This document shows positions 8,590 to 18,395 of a stretch of DNA of 64,000 nucleotides, piece after piece (position 1 is the stretch's first letter; the number at the start of each line of letters is the position of its first letter). Source of the DNA: Thermobacillus sp. ZCTH02-B1 (GTDB lineage Bacteria > Bacillota > Bacilli > Paenibacillales > Paenibacillaceae); assembly GCF_002159085.1 (NCBI RefSeq), contig NZ_LZRU01000009.1, positions 124,001 to 188,000 on the forward strand. Reading direction: 5' to 3'. A program made the translations under genes and the position numbers. The notes under the pieces were generated by a model, which had not been told where the DNA came from, made no database searches, and saw nothing but the letters and a program-made list of their open reading frames with translations.

Positions 8590-8618
8590 TTTCCACGCGA
8601 ACAAATGTTTGCTATACT
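8590..8618 (+). promoter_or_regulatory. SOS-type promoter of the 73-aa gene
   Basis: TTTCCA (8590-8595) and TATACT (8613-8618) are 17 bases apart. The spacer contains a near-consensus LexA box, and a second box covers the expected transcription start. This geometry would let LexA block RNA polymerase directly. Confidence 0.7.
8598..8611. promoter_or_regulatory. LexA (DinR) box 1
   Basis: CGAACAAATGTTTG matches the Bacillus SOS box (CGAAC-N4-GTTYC type) except at its last base. It lies inside the -35/-10 spacer of the promoter for the gene at 8675. Confidence 0.8.
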
Positions 8619-8625
8619 GGATACA

Positions 8626-8639
8626 AGAACATTTGTTCC
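8626..8639. promoter_or_regulatory. LexA (DinR) box 2
   Basis: AGAACATTTGTTCC is a GAAC-N4-GTTC palindrome 28 bases downstream of box 1, centred near the predicted transcription start. The two boxes are 28 bp apart start to start, close to an integral number of helix turns. Confidence 0.8.
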
Positions 8640-8674
8640 CGTATCCTGCGGGTTGCTTGCGGAGGTGCCCGGAC

Positions 8675-8896
8675 ATGAGAAGCTGCGAGCATTACCGGTT
8701 TATCGAACGCCATCGCCCCTGGCGCGATCTGACGTTCAAGTTCTATTCGGACGGCGCCCTGACCATCATCGACAACCAGACGGGCACCGTCCTCACCCCG
8801 AAGGATTTGAAGGGCGACAGCCTGGATTTCTACGTCAGGAAGCGCATCGCCTTCATCAAGAATGATCTGGCGCGCAAGCGGGAACGTTACGCCTGA
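8675..8896 (+). CDS. SOS-controlled small protein of unknown function, 73 aa
   Basis: The ATG at 8675 is preceded by GGAGGTG at good spacing and by a promoter with two LexA boxes, so this is very likely a real gene despite its size. I do not recognise the protein. It is basic, soluble and lacks a signal peptide or membrane segment. The middle, from LTFKFYSDGAL to TGTVLTP, reads as consecutive beta strands with turns. The C-terminal third (FYVRKRIAFIKNDLARKRER) is a positively charged helix that could contact nucleic acid or an acidic partner. There is a single Cys at residue 4. It resembles neither YneA nor any SOS protein I know. Expression after DNA damage is inferred from the operators. 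Confidence 0.82.
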   Translation: MRSCEHYRFIERHRPWRDLTFKFYSDGALTIIDNQTGTVLTPKDLKGDSLDFYVRKRIAFIKNDLARKRERYA

Positions 8897-8923
8897 CGTC
8901 CGGCGGCCGCGGGCTCCGTCCGA

Positions 8924-8952
8924 TTGACCGGAGGCTTCCGATCCGCTAGCAT
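8924..8952 (+). promoter_or_regulatory. Promoter of the HAD gene
   Basis: TTGACC (8924-8929) and TAGCAT (8947-8952) are 17 bases apart, 61 bases before the ATG at 9013. Confidence 0.55.
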
Positions 8953-9012
8953 GGATGTGACGGCCGCATGACCGGAACGGAGTGCGGCAGGCCGGCTTGT
9001 ACGGGAGGAAGC

Positions 9013-9756
9013 ATGAAGCAGACGATCCTGTTCGATCTTGACGATACGCTCATCCACTGCAACCGCTATTTCTTCATGGTCATCGACCAGTTCGCCTCAT
9101 GGATGGCGGACCGCTTCCGGCGGGAAGGGCTCGATCCCGACGAGGTGCGCCGCGTGCAGGCCGAGATCGACATCGCCGGCGTGCAGGTCGTCGGCTTCGA
9201 CAGCGAGCATTTCCCCCGCTCGTTCGTCGAGACGTACCGGCATTTCGCCGCGCGGTTCGGGGTGGCTCCCTCGCGGGACGAGGAGGAGACGGTATGGCGG
9301 CTCGGCCGGAGCGTCTACGAGCTCGAGGCGGAGCCCTATCCGCACATGGAGGAGACGCTCGTGCGGCTCAAGGAGGAAGGCCACGAGCTTCACCTGTACA
9401 CGGGCGGCGATCCGGAGATCCAGCGCCGGAAGATCGACCGGTTCGGGCTCCGGCGCTTCTTCGGCTCGCGGATCCACATCCGGCGGCACAAGAACGTGGA
9501 GGCGCTCGAGGAGATTGCCGCCTCGTGCGGCTTCGACCGCAGCCGCACCTGGATGATCGGCAATTCGCTCCGCACCGACGTCATTCCGGCGCTGAAGGCC
9601 GGTCTCCATGCGATCCACGTGCAGGCGGAGCGGGAATGGCAATACAACATCGCCCGGATCGACGTGGAGCCGAAGGGCGCCTTCATCCGGCTCAAGCGGC
9701 TGAAGGACGTGCCCGACGCCATCGCCGGCTACGTCCGCTCGCACATGCTCCGCTGA
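9013..9756 (+). CDS. HAD-superfamily hydrolase
   Basis: A 247-aa haloacid dehalogenase-type phosphatase. Motif I is FDLDDTLIH (nucleophile and acid/base Asp), motif II lies in LYTGGDPE, Lys is in RRHKNVEAL, and motif III/IV is WMIGNSLRTDV. The segment between motifs I and II (~residues 15-100) is a helical cap. I chose the ATG at 9013 (GGGAGGA upstream), which puts motif I at residue 5; the longer ORF has no ribosome site. It has its own promoter and is closed by a strong terminator, so it is probably monocistronic. The substrate is unknown. Confidence 0.85.
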   Translation: MKQTILFDLDDTLIHCNRYFFMVIDQFASWMADRFRREGLDPDEVRRVQAEIDIAGVQVVGFDSEHFPRSFVETYRHFAARFGVAPSRDEEETVWRLGRSVYELEAEPYPHMEETLVRLKEEGHELHLYTGGDPEIQRRKIDRFGLRRFFGSRIHIRRHKNVEALEEIAASCGFDRSRTWMIGNSLRTDVIPALKAGLHAIHVQAEREWQYNIARIDVEPKGAFIRLKRLKDVPDAIAGYVRSHMLR

Positions 9757-9763
9757 AGCATGA

Positions 9764-9806
9764 GGGCCCGACGCATCGTCAGACGATGCGCCGGGCCCGT
9801 GTCTTT
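9764..9806 (+). terminator. Terminator after the HAD gene
   Basis: A long hairpin, GGGCCC-GA-CGCATCGTC / GACGATGCG-CC-GGGCCC, is followed by GTGTCTTT. It separates the HAD gene from the convergent topB and may act in both directions. Confidence 0.75.
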
Positions 9807-9809
9807 CCG

Positions 9810-12146
9810 CTATTCGTATTCGACCGCCAGTTCCCCTGTGGCGGGATCGGCTAGCCGGAGACGGCCTTTCCGCTTCGAGCCGTCCGGCGCGGACAGGACG
9901 ATCGGCCTCGTCCGGCCGGATTTCGCCAGAGACGCCGCCATCGCGGCGGTGATAGGCCGGCCGCAGGATTCCTTCCAGATGACGAACCGGCAGCCTTCGC
10001 GGTAGCGCGTGCAGCCGTAACCGCGCCTGCCCTCGATGATCATGCCGCCGCAGCCCGGACGCGGGCAGGGCGCGATCGCGGCCGGCTCCGGCGGCCGGCC
10101 TGCCCCGGCGCGGGCGGCGGCATCGGCACCGCTCCCCGCACCCGCGTTCGAAGGGCCGTCCGGTTCTTCGGACGCGGCTGCCGCATGGCCGGCGTTCCGG
10201 CCGGCCGCCGCGGCTCCGGTCACGGACGCCCGCCGCATCCTTCCCTTTCCCGACGCGCGCGCGCCGCGCCCCGCTTCGGCAAACGTCCCCGGCGGCAGCG
10301 GCGGCTGCATGCGCACAAGTTCGACGATCTTCGCCGCGAACTGGCGCACCTGTTCCATGAACGGCTCTTCGGACGCCTCGCCGCGCGAAATCTGGTTCAG
10401 CCTGCGCTCCCATTGCCCCGTCATTTCGGGCGACGTGAGCAGTTCGACGCCCGCGCCGCGGATCAGCTCAACCGCGGCGATGCCCTTCGGCGTGATCCGG
10501 ATGGTCCTTCCCCTCGCCACGGCATATCCGACCTGTTTCAGCCGCTCGATCGTCGCGGCGCGGGTCGCGGGCGTGCCGAGCCCGCACTCCTTCATCGCTT
10601 CGCGCAGTTCCTCGTCCTCGATCAGCCGGCCGGCCGTCTCCATCGCCTTCAGCAGCGTGCCTTCGGTATACGGCCTGGGCGGCTTCGTCGTCTTCTCCGC
10701 GACATCGACGCCTTCGCAGCGCACCGGAGCTTCGGGATCGAGCGCGAACCCGCCTTCGGCCAGCATCTCCTCCACTTCCTCGCCTTCCGTGTCGTCCGCT
10801 CCGGATTTGCCGCGTCCCGTCTTCCCGCCTCCGGCGCCTTCGTCCGCCTCGAGCACCGCCTTCCATCCGGTCTCCAGCAGTTCCCTGACCGTCGTCCGGA
10901 ATCGCTCGTCCGACACTTCCGTCACGATTTCGTGCACCCGGTAGACGGCCGGCGGATAATAGTGGGCGAGGAAGCGGCGGACGATCAGATCGTACAGCCG
11001 GCGCTCGTCGGGCGTAAGGCCGCCCGGCTTTTTCGGCGTCGGCAGGATCGCGTGATGGTCCTCCACCTTCGCGGGATTGCAGACCGCCCGGTTGCCGCGG
11101 TGGACGAGCCGCGCATCGGCCCCCGCCGCGAGGTCCGCGTACGGCTCGAGTTCCCGCAGCATGGCGAGCGCCCGGTGCATGTACGGGATGCTTTCCTCCG
11201 TCACGTAATTGGAGCTTGTGCGCGGGTAGGTGATGACCTGGTGCCGTTCGTAGAGCGACTGGGCGAGGTCGAGCGTTTTTTTGGCGGAAAATCCGTACCG
11301 CGCGTTCGCCTCCCGCTGCAGCAGCGTGAGATCGTAGAGTCGGTACGGATACTCCTTTTTCTCGTTCACGTCGTATTCGGCGATGCGTCCCGCGCGGCCG
11401 GCGCATGTTGCGGCGATCGCCTCCGCCTCGCCCCGGTCCTTCAGCCTCCCGCCGATCCGGATGCCGCGGTAGGCCGTCTCCCCCGCCAGGAACCTGCCGT
11501 GCACCGTGTAGTACGTTTCGGGCCGGAACGCCTCGATCTCCTTGTGCCGCTCGTACAGCAGCGCGAGCACGGGCGTCTGCACGCGTCCGGCGGAGAGCAG
11601 CGTGCCGTGGCGGATCGTGAACGCCCGCGAAGCGTTCATGCCGATCAGCCAGTCCGCCTGGCTGCGCGCCCGCGCCGCCCGCGTAAGCGCGTCGAATTCG
11701 CCGTCGCTTCTCAGCTCCGCGAATCCGCGCCGGATCGTCTCCGGCGTCAGGTCGGAGATCCAGAGGCGGTCGACGGGATGGTCAAGCCCCAGGTATTCCT
11801 TGATCAGGTGGAAGATCAGCTGCCCTTCCCGCCCCGCGTCGCAGGCGTTCACGATGCGGTCGCACCGTTTCGCGAGCTCCGCGATGATCCGGAGCTGCCC
11901 CTTCGTCTTCGGGTTGGGCTGCAATTTGAAGACGGCGGGCAGGATCGGCAGATCTTCGTCCCGCCACTTCCGGTATTTCTCGTCATAGTATTCGGGCTCG
12001 GCCAGGCCGACCAGGTGGCCGATCGCCCAGGTGATGATGTACTGCCGCCCTTCCAGGTAACCTTGCCGGCGTTCGGCGCCCGGTTCGATGACGCGGGCGA
12101 TCGTCCGGCCCATGTCCGGTTTCTCCGCGATGACGAGCGTCTTCAC
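9810..12146 (-). CDS. topB: DNA topoisomerase III
   Basis: A type IA topoisomerase of 778 aa that decatenates and relaxes DNA through a transient 5'-phosphotyrosine. It opens with the TOPRIM fold (KTLVIAEKPDMGRTIARV and DAGREGQ). Next comes LLSAGRVQTPVL, and the catalytic Tyr in QVITYPRTSSNYV. After residue ~620 a low-complexity Ala/Gly-rich linker leads to a zinc-ribbon-like module with CPRPGCGG and YGCTRYREGC. It is somewhat longer than B. subtilis TopB, mainly in this tail. The GTG at 12146 overlaps the upstream gene's stop (GTGA) and lies 13 bases after AAGGAG, so the two genes are coupled. Confidence 0.93.
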   Translation of the reverse strand: MKTLVIAEKPDMGRTIARVIEPGAERRQGYLEGRQYIITWAIGHLVGLAEPEYYDEKYRKWRDEDLPILPAVFKLQPNPKTKGQLRIIAELAKRCDRIVNACDAGREGQLIFHLIKEYLGLDHPVDRLWISDLTPETIRRGFAELRSDGEFDALTRAARARSQADWLIGMNASRAFTIRHGTLLSAGRVQTPVLALLYERHKEIEAFRPETYYTVHGRFLAGETAYRGIRIGGRLKDRGEAEAIAATCAGRAGRIAEYDVNEKKEYPYRLYDLTLLQREANARYGFSAKKTLDLAQSLYERHQVITYPRTSSNYVTEESIPYMHRALAMLRELEPYADLAAGADARLVHRGNRAVCNPAKVEDHHAILPTPKKPGGLTPDERRLYDLIVRRFLAHYYPPAVYRVHEIVTEVSDERFRTTVRELLETGWKAVLEADEGAGGGKTGRGKSGADDTEGEEVEEMLAEGGFALDPEAPVRCEGVDVAEKTTKPPRPYTEGTLLKAMETAGRLIEDEELREAMKECGLGTPATRAATIERLKQVGYAVARGRTIRITPKGIAAVELIRGAGVELLTSPEMTGQWERRLNQISRGEASEEPFMEQVRQFAAKIVELVRMQPPLPPGTFAEAGRGARASGKGRMRRASVTGAAAAGRNAGHAAAASEEPDGPSNAGAGSGADAAARAGAGRPPEPAAIAPCPRPGCGGMIIEGRRGYGCTRYREGCRFVIWKESCGRPITAAMAASLAKSGRTRPIVLSAPDGSKRKGRLRLADPATGELAVEYE

Positions 12147-13351
12147 CCGTTGGTTGCCGCTCCTTCCGCATCTTGCGACAGATATTGTTCCATGCTGTTG
12201 AACAGGGCGTTCACGCCGCGATGCCAGAGCGGATCCTCGGCGTATTCCCGGTTGATCCATTCGACGGGATCGACTTCCGGCGGCCGGTCCCGGCTGAGCC
12301 GGATGATCGTGCGGGACGCGATCTCCGCCGAATGGGCCGTCGTCGTGTTGAAATCCTGCCAGCTGTGGTACACGTTGAACGGATTGTTCGCGATGGTCTC
12401 GGCCTGCGGATGGTCTTCGGGCACGAATCCCTGCTCCTGGCCGGTGATCGCGAACAGGAGCAGCGGATGGATGTCATAGGCCCGGGCCGCATCCATGATG
12501 GCCGAGAAATACGGTTCATGCCGCAGCAAGGATTTGCGCGAGGCAAGGTACGCTTTGAGCTTCTCGACGTCGACCGGCCGCCAGCGGAGCCGGGCGGGCA
12601 GCTCGTTGCCCTCGGCCAGGCTGGTGTCGGGCGCCGGCGCATCGCCGCCCGACACCTGACCGGACACGGGCGGAGGTGCTTCCGGAACCGTCTCTCCGTC
12701 CTGGTTCACGGCGGCGAGTCCGTAAGCCGTCATGCCGACGGCCAGCAGTCCGGCCAGCGCCGCGTACAGGAACCGGAAGCGGCGGTGCTCCGGCCGGTCC
12801 GGCTGACCCGGCCCGTCCGACCGATCCGGCCGGACCGGGAAGGGGACGACGACGCCGGAAGCCTGCCCGCCGGCCGGCGCGGCCGGCGTCGGACCGATGC
12901 CGGCGGCAACGCCCGCAGCGCTGCCGGCGCGCGCGGAAGCGGCCTCCCGCAGGCCGTTCCAGGCTTGCGCGCCGTCGCCGGCCGCAGCGGCGAAGATCGA
13001 CGCCAGGAGCTGCTCGTCGAGCTCCGCGCCGAGCCGCGCGGACGCCCAGTCCCGGATCGCGCGCAGCCTGCCGGGGTCCCGCCAGTCCAGGCGCAACATC
13101 TCCCCGATCACATCCGACGCCGCGACCGGCCGCCGTTCCTCCAGCACGACGCAGCGGATCAGCGCGTTCGTCAGCCCTCGTCTGAGCGAATCCTCGAACG
13201 CGGGCAGCTGCCGCTCGATGGCGCGCCGCACGGCGTCCGCGACGATCTCCGCGCGCCTCTCGCCGGGCAGCGAAGCGTATTTCTTCCGCACGTAGTTCCG
13301 GATTCTCCCGACATCCCCGGGCGTCAGGAGAAGCACGTCTCCGCCGGACAC
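12143..13351 (-). CDS. Membrane-anchored lysozyme-like / glucosaminidase-like protein
   Basis: A 402-aa protein with three parts. Residues ~1-170 are cytoplasmic, helical and followed by an Ala/Pro-rich linker. One transmembrane segment (FLYAALAGLLAVGMTAYGLA, ~195-214) anchors it. The extracellular C-terminal domain has LLFAITGQEQGF, NNPFNVYHSWQDFN and WINREYAEDP, the pattern of lysozyme-fold peptidoglycan hydrolases, with Glu in GQEQGF as the likely catalytic acid (inference). I chose GTG 13351, eight bases after AAGGGAG; GTG 13357 is an alternative. It is coupled to topB by a GTGA overlap. The cytoplasmic domain is unfamiliar and could link wall cleavage to an internal signal. Confidence 0.65.
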   Translation of the reverse strand: MSGGDVLLLTPGDVGRIRNYVRKKYASLPGERRAEIVADAVRRAIERQLPAFEDSLRRGLTNALIRCVVLEERRPVAASDVIGEMLRLDWRDPGRLRAIRDWASARLGAELDEQLLASIFAAAAGDGAQAWNGLREAASARAGSAAGVAAGIGPTPAAPAGGQASGVVVPFPVRPDRSDGPGQPDRPEHRRFRFLYAALAGLLAVGMTAYGLAAVNQDGETVPEAPPPVSGQVSGGDAPAPDTSLAEGNELPARLRWRPVDVEKLKAYLASRKSLLRHEPYFSAIMDAARAYDIHPLLLFAITGQEQGFVPEDHPQAETIANNPFNVYHSWQDFNTTTAHSAEIASRTIIRLSRDRPPEVDPVEWINREYAEDPLWHRGVNALFNSMEQYLSQDAEGAATNG

Positions 13352-13465
13352 AGGCACCGCTCCCTTGCCGATCTACCGGAATCTGGATGCGCGTGTTTCC
13401 TCTGCTATCGATTCTACCATATTTCTGCCTGCGGCGGATCAGGAGAATGCGAGACGGCTGCGGGC

Positions 13466-13504
13466 AAAAAAAACGGCCGGCCGGGATTTCCGGATCCCGA
13501 CCGG
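13466..13504 (-). terminator. Terminator of gltD
   Basis: On the minus strand CCGGTCGGGAT/ATCCCGGCCGG with a short loop is followed by CCG and eight T residues, about 70 bases after the gltD stop. Confidence 0.85.
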
Positions 13505-13570
13505 CGACTTGCACCCGATTGACTGCGCCCGCATTTGCCCGGAACCGGACCGTTCGATCGACGGCCGTCC

Positions 13571-15058
13571 TTACGGCAGCATCGTCGAGCCCATCAGATA
13601 GCGGTCCACCTCGCGCGCGCACTCGCGGCCCTCGTTGATCGCCCATACGACGAGGCTGGCGCCGCGGCGCATGTCGCCGGCGGCGAACACCTTCTCGACG
13701 TTCGTGCGGTATTTGCCGTATTCCGCCTTCACGTTCGAACGGCGGTCCGTCTCCAGCCCGAGCTCCTCGATCAGCGTCCGCTCCGGTCCTTCGAAGCCGA
13801 CCGCGATCAGCACGAGATCGGCCTTCCACACCCGCTCGGTGCCGGGTATCTCCTTGTAGATTTTGCGCCCCGTCTCGTCGACGATCCGCTCGATGCCCAC
13901 CGTGTGCAGTTCCTTTACACGGCCGTTCCCGTCGCCGACGAATTTCTTCGTCAGCACCGCGAACACCCGCGGATCCTTGCCGAACAGCGCCTTTGCTTCC
14001 TCGTGGGCGTAATCGAGCGTGTAGACGTTCGGGAACTGCGGCCAGGGATTCCGGACCGGATCGCGCGCGGGCGGAGCCATCGCCCGGGTGCCGAACTGCG
14101 TGACCGAGCGGCAGCCGTGGCGCAGCGCCGTCGCGACGCAGTCCGAACCGGTGTCGCCGCCGCCGATGACGATGACGTTCTTGTCCTTCGCGTCGATGTA
14201 CTTGCCGTCCCGGAGGCCGCTGTCCAGATAGCTCTTGATCGTCGCGTTCAGGAAATCCATCGCCATGTGGATGCCCTTCAGGTGACGGCCCTCGATGTCA
14301 AGGTCGCGCGCCTTCGTCGCGCCGCAGCAGAGGACGACCGCGTCGTATTCCTCGACGAGCTTCCTCGCCGGGATGTCGCGCCCGATCTCCGTGTTCGTGA
14401 CGAATTCGACGCCTTCCTCCCGGAGCAGGTTGACGCGCCGCTCGACGATCGACTTGTCGAGCTTCATCGTCGGGATGCCGTAGGTGAGCAGCCCGCCGAT
14501 CCGGTCGGCCCGCTCGAACACCGTCACCCAATGGCCGGCCTTGTTCAGCTGCGCCGCCGCGGCGAGTCCGGCCGGACCCGAGCCGACGACCGCGACGCGC
14601 TTGCCCGTCCGCTTTTTCGGCGGCTGCGGCACGATCCAGCCTTCCTCGAATCCGCGGTCGGCGATCGCCTGTTCGATCGTCTTGATCGCGACCGGCTCGC
14701 CGATCAGCCCGACCGTGCAGGAGCCTTCGCACGGCGCCGGGCACACCCTGCCCGTAAATTCGGGAAAATTGTTCGTCTTGTGCAGCCGGTCGAGCGCCTC
14801 GCGCCACAACCCGCGGTAGACGAGGTGGTTCCACTCCGGGATGAGGTTGTGGAGCGGGCAGCCGGACACCCCGCCGCCGAGCTCGATGCCGGTGTGGCAG
14901 TACGGCGTGCCGCAGTCCATGCAGCGCGCCCCCTGGATCCGGAGCTGCTCCTCCTCCATCCGCAGATGAAATTCCTGCCAGTCGCGCACCCGTTCGAGCG
15001 GATCGCGATCCCGGGGAATTTGGCGTTTGTATTCCATGAATCCGGTCGGCGTGGACAT
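13571..15058 (-). CDS. gltD: Glutamate synthase [NADPH], small subunit
   Basis: The 495-aa beta subunit of glutamate synthase takes electrons from NADPH through FAD and two 4Fe-4S clusters to the large subunit, which makes glutamate from glutamine and 2-oxoglutarate. The N-terminal cysteines lie in [20 protein letters not shown] and CPAPCEGSC. The FAD fold is [17 protein letters not shown], and the NADPH fold is [18 protein letters not shown]. The start at 15058 ([12 protein letters not shown]) fits the family and has GGGGA six bases upstream; 15064 is possible. No large subunit (gltA/gltB) is adjacent, so it must be encoded elsewhere. The upstream 240 bases hold no gene I can support. Confidence 0.92.
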   Translation of the reverse strand: MSTPTGFMEYKRQIPRDRDPLERVRDWQEFHLRMEEEQLRIQGARCMDCGTPYCHTGIELGGGVSGCPLHNLIPEWNHLVYRGLWREALDRLHKTNNFPEFTGRVCPAPCEGSCTVGLIGEPVAIKTIEQAIADRGFEEGWIVPQPPKKRTGKRVAVVGSGPAGLAAAAQLNKAGHWVTVFERADRIGGLLTYGIPTMKLDKSIVERRVNLLREEGVEFVTNTEIGRDIPARKLVEEYDAVVLCCGATKARDLDIEGRHLKGIHMAMDFLNATIKSYLDSGLRDGKYIDAKDKNVIVIGGGDTGSDCVATALRHGCRSVTQFGTRAMAPPARDPVRNPWPQFPNVYTLDYAHEEAKALFGKDPRVFAVLTKKFVGDGNGRVKELHTVGIERIVDETGRKIYKEIPGTERVWKADLVLIAVGFEGPERTLIEELGLETDRRSNVKAEYGKYRTNVEKVFAAGDMRRGASLVVWAINEGRECAREVDRYLMGSTMLP

Positions 15059-15298
15059 CGGCATTCCCCTTTCCCCTCGGACCCGCCTTCGGCCGGATCC
15101 GGCCGAATGCGGCATGTCCGCGTTATGCGCCGTATGTCGATGATCCTAATCGTACCATCCCGCGGCGCCGATCATAATGGACGATCCGTACAACGATTTG
15201 CACTTCATGACGAAGTCCGGGGAGCAGCCGAATGCCGATCGTCCGGGTCCGGGGAACAGCCGGGTGCCGATCCGGCCGAACGCGCGAAAGGCGCGGCT

Positions 15299-15796
15299 TC
15301 AACCGCGGTTCCGACGGCGGACGTAGGTGTTGAACGCGAACGGCCAGGCGTGGCGTTCATCCGCCGGATGGCGCTCGCTCGCGACCAGCATCCATTCTTC
15401 GGGATCCCATTTCGGGAAATAGGCGTCGCCCTCGACTTCCGCCTCCACTTCCGTCAGCAGCATCCGGTCGGCATGCGGGAGAAAGAGCCGGTATACTTCC
15501 GCCCCGCCCGCCACCATGAGCTCGTCGCCGCCGTAGCGCTCCAGTGCCTCCTCGACTGAATGGACGACCTCGCAGCCGTCCGGCCGGTAATCGGTCCGGC
15601 GCGTCAGCACGACGTTCCGGCGGTTCTTCAGCGGACCGCCCGGCAGCGACTCGAACGTCCGGCGGCCCATCAGCACGGTGCGGCCGACCGTCGACCGCAT
15701 GAAAAACTTCATGTCGTCCGGCAGCCTCCACGGCAGCCCGTTGTTCCGTCCGATGACGCGGTTGCGCGCCATCGCGGCGATCAGCGTGATCGTCAT
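15299..15796 (-). CDS. folA: Dihydrofolate reductase
   Basis: The 165-aa enzyme reduces dihydrofolate to tetrahydrofolate with NADPH. Family motifs are ITLIAAMARNRVIGRNNGLPW near the start (first residues), PDDMKFF with the substrate-binding Asp, VLMGRRTFESL for NADPH and AGGAEVYRLFLP. The ATG at 15796 has AGGAGG five bases away; the ORF extends 11 codons further without a site. It is the second gene of a thyA-folA unit, 47 bases after thyA, which makes sense because ThyA turns methylene-tetrahydrofolate into dihydrofolate. Confidence 0.95.
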   Translation of the reverse strand: MTITLIAAMARNRVIGRNNGLPWRLPDDMKFFMRSTVGRTVLMGRRTFESLPGGPLKNRRNVVLTRRTDYRPDGCEVVHSVEEALERYGGDELMVAGGAEVYRLFLPHADRMLLTEVEAEVEGDAYFPKWDPEEWMLVASERHPADERHAWPFAFNTYVRRRNRG

Positions 15797-15843
15797 GTCC
15801 GCCTCCTGTGCCGAAATCCGTGCAATCACGCACCCTCCGCAAC

Positions 15844-16806
15844 CTACACGGCGACCGGCGCCTTGATCGCGGGATGCGGATCATAGCCTTCCACGGCGAT
15901 GTCGTCCATCTCGTAATCGAAGACCGATTTCACGTCCGGATTGAGCCGGAGCCTCGGCAGCGGCCGCATCTCGCGGGAAAGCTGCGTCTTCACCTGCTCG
16001 ATGTGGTTCAGATAGATGTGCGCGTCGCCGATCGTATGGATGAACTCGCCCACCCCGAGCCCGCATTCCTTCGCGATCATGTGCGTCAGAAGCGCGTAGC
16101 TCGCGATGTTGAACGGCACGCCGAGGAACAGGTCGCCGCTGCGCTGGTAAAGCTGGCAAGACAGCCGGCCTTCCCCCACCCAGAACTGGAACAGCACGTG
16201 GCACGGCGGAAGCGCCGCGCGCTCCGGCACCGCGTCCTCCGGCGACCAGGCCGTCACGATGAGCCGGCGCGAATCGGGATTGCGCTTGATCTCCTCGATG
16301 ACGTTCCGAAGCTGGTCGATCGTCTCGCCCCGCGACGTCTGCCACCGCCGCCACTGCTTCCCGTACACGTTCCCGAGATCGCCGTATTTCGCGGCGAACG
16401 CGTCATCCTCGAGGATGCGCCGCTTGAAGATCGCTTCCTGTTCCTCGTACAGCTTCGCGAATTCCGGGTCCCGCTGCGCGCGCAGCCCGAAATTCGTCAT
16501 GTCCGGGCCGTCGTACTCCGGGCTCTCGACCCATCGCTTGAACGCCCACTCGTTCCAGATGTTGTTGTTGTGCTGCAGCAGATAGCGGATGTTCGTGTCG
16601 CCGCGGATGAACCAGAGCAGCTCGTTCACCACCAGCCGGAACGCCACCCGCTTCGTCGTCAGCAGCGGAAATCCCTCGTTCAGGTCGAAACGCATCTGGG
16701 CGCCGAACACGGACAGCGTGCCCGTCCCCGTCCGGTCGTCCTTGCGCACGCCGTTCTCCAGCACGTGCCGGAGCAGATCCAGATACGCCTGTTCGCTTTT
16801 GCTCAT
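15844..16806 (-). CDS. thyA: Thymidylate synthase ThyA
   Basis: This enzyme methylates dUMP to dTMP using methylene-tetrahydrofolate. It has 320 aa, longer than the ~264-aa E. coli form, because of an insert after WNEWAFKRW (~residues 90-140), as in the Lactobacillus casei type. The catalytic Cys lies in [10 protein letters not shown], with DRTGTGT near the start, RRLIVTAW, and the dUMP-binding [18 protein letters not shown]. The ATG at 16806 has GGAGGG upstream. It is followed by folA in the same unit. Confidence 0.96.
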   Translation of the reverse strand: MSKSEQAYLDLLRHVLENGVRKDDRTGTGTLSVFGAQMRFDLNEGFPLLTTKRVAFRLVVNELLWFIRGDTNIRYLLQHNNNIWNEWAFKRWVESPEYDGPDMTNFGLRAQRDPEFAKLYEEQEAIFKRRILEDDAFAAKYGDLGNVYGKQWRRWQTSRGETIDQLRNVIEEIKRNPDSRRLIVTAWSPEDAVPERAALPPCHVLFQFWVGEGRLSCQLYQRSGDLFLGVPFNIASYALLTHMIAKECGLGVGEFIHTIGDAHIYLNHIEQVKTQLSREMRPLPRLRLNPDVKSVFDYEMDDIAVEGYDPHPAIKAPVAV

Positions 16807-16917
16807 CGTTCGCCCTCCGACTTCATCGGTCGTCACTTCCATTGTATCATGTTTCGGACGGGGCGGGTGAACATGCCGCGAAGCGACCGCCTCTCTCCGC
16901 CTTCTCTTTCAAAAATG

Positions 16918-16951
16918 AAAAAAAAAGAGGGACGACCGTCGTTCGTCCCTC
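16918..16951 (-). terminator. Terminator of the pdhABCD operon
   Basis: On the minus strand AGGGACGA/TCGTCCCT is followed by C and nine T residues, 26 bases after the lpd stop. Confidence 0.9.
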
Positions 16952-16976
16952 CTTGATGCCGCGGATGTCCCGTCCT

Positions 16977-18392
<1,416 letters not shown>

Positions 18393-18395
18393 CGG

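Noticed and set aside
10185-12479. A 764-codon plus-strand frame opposite topB
   Set aside because: Antisense shadow. topB has all type IA motifs on the minus strand.
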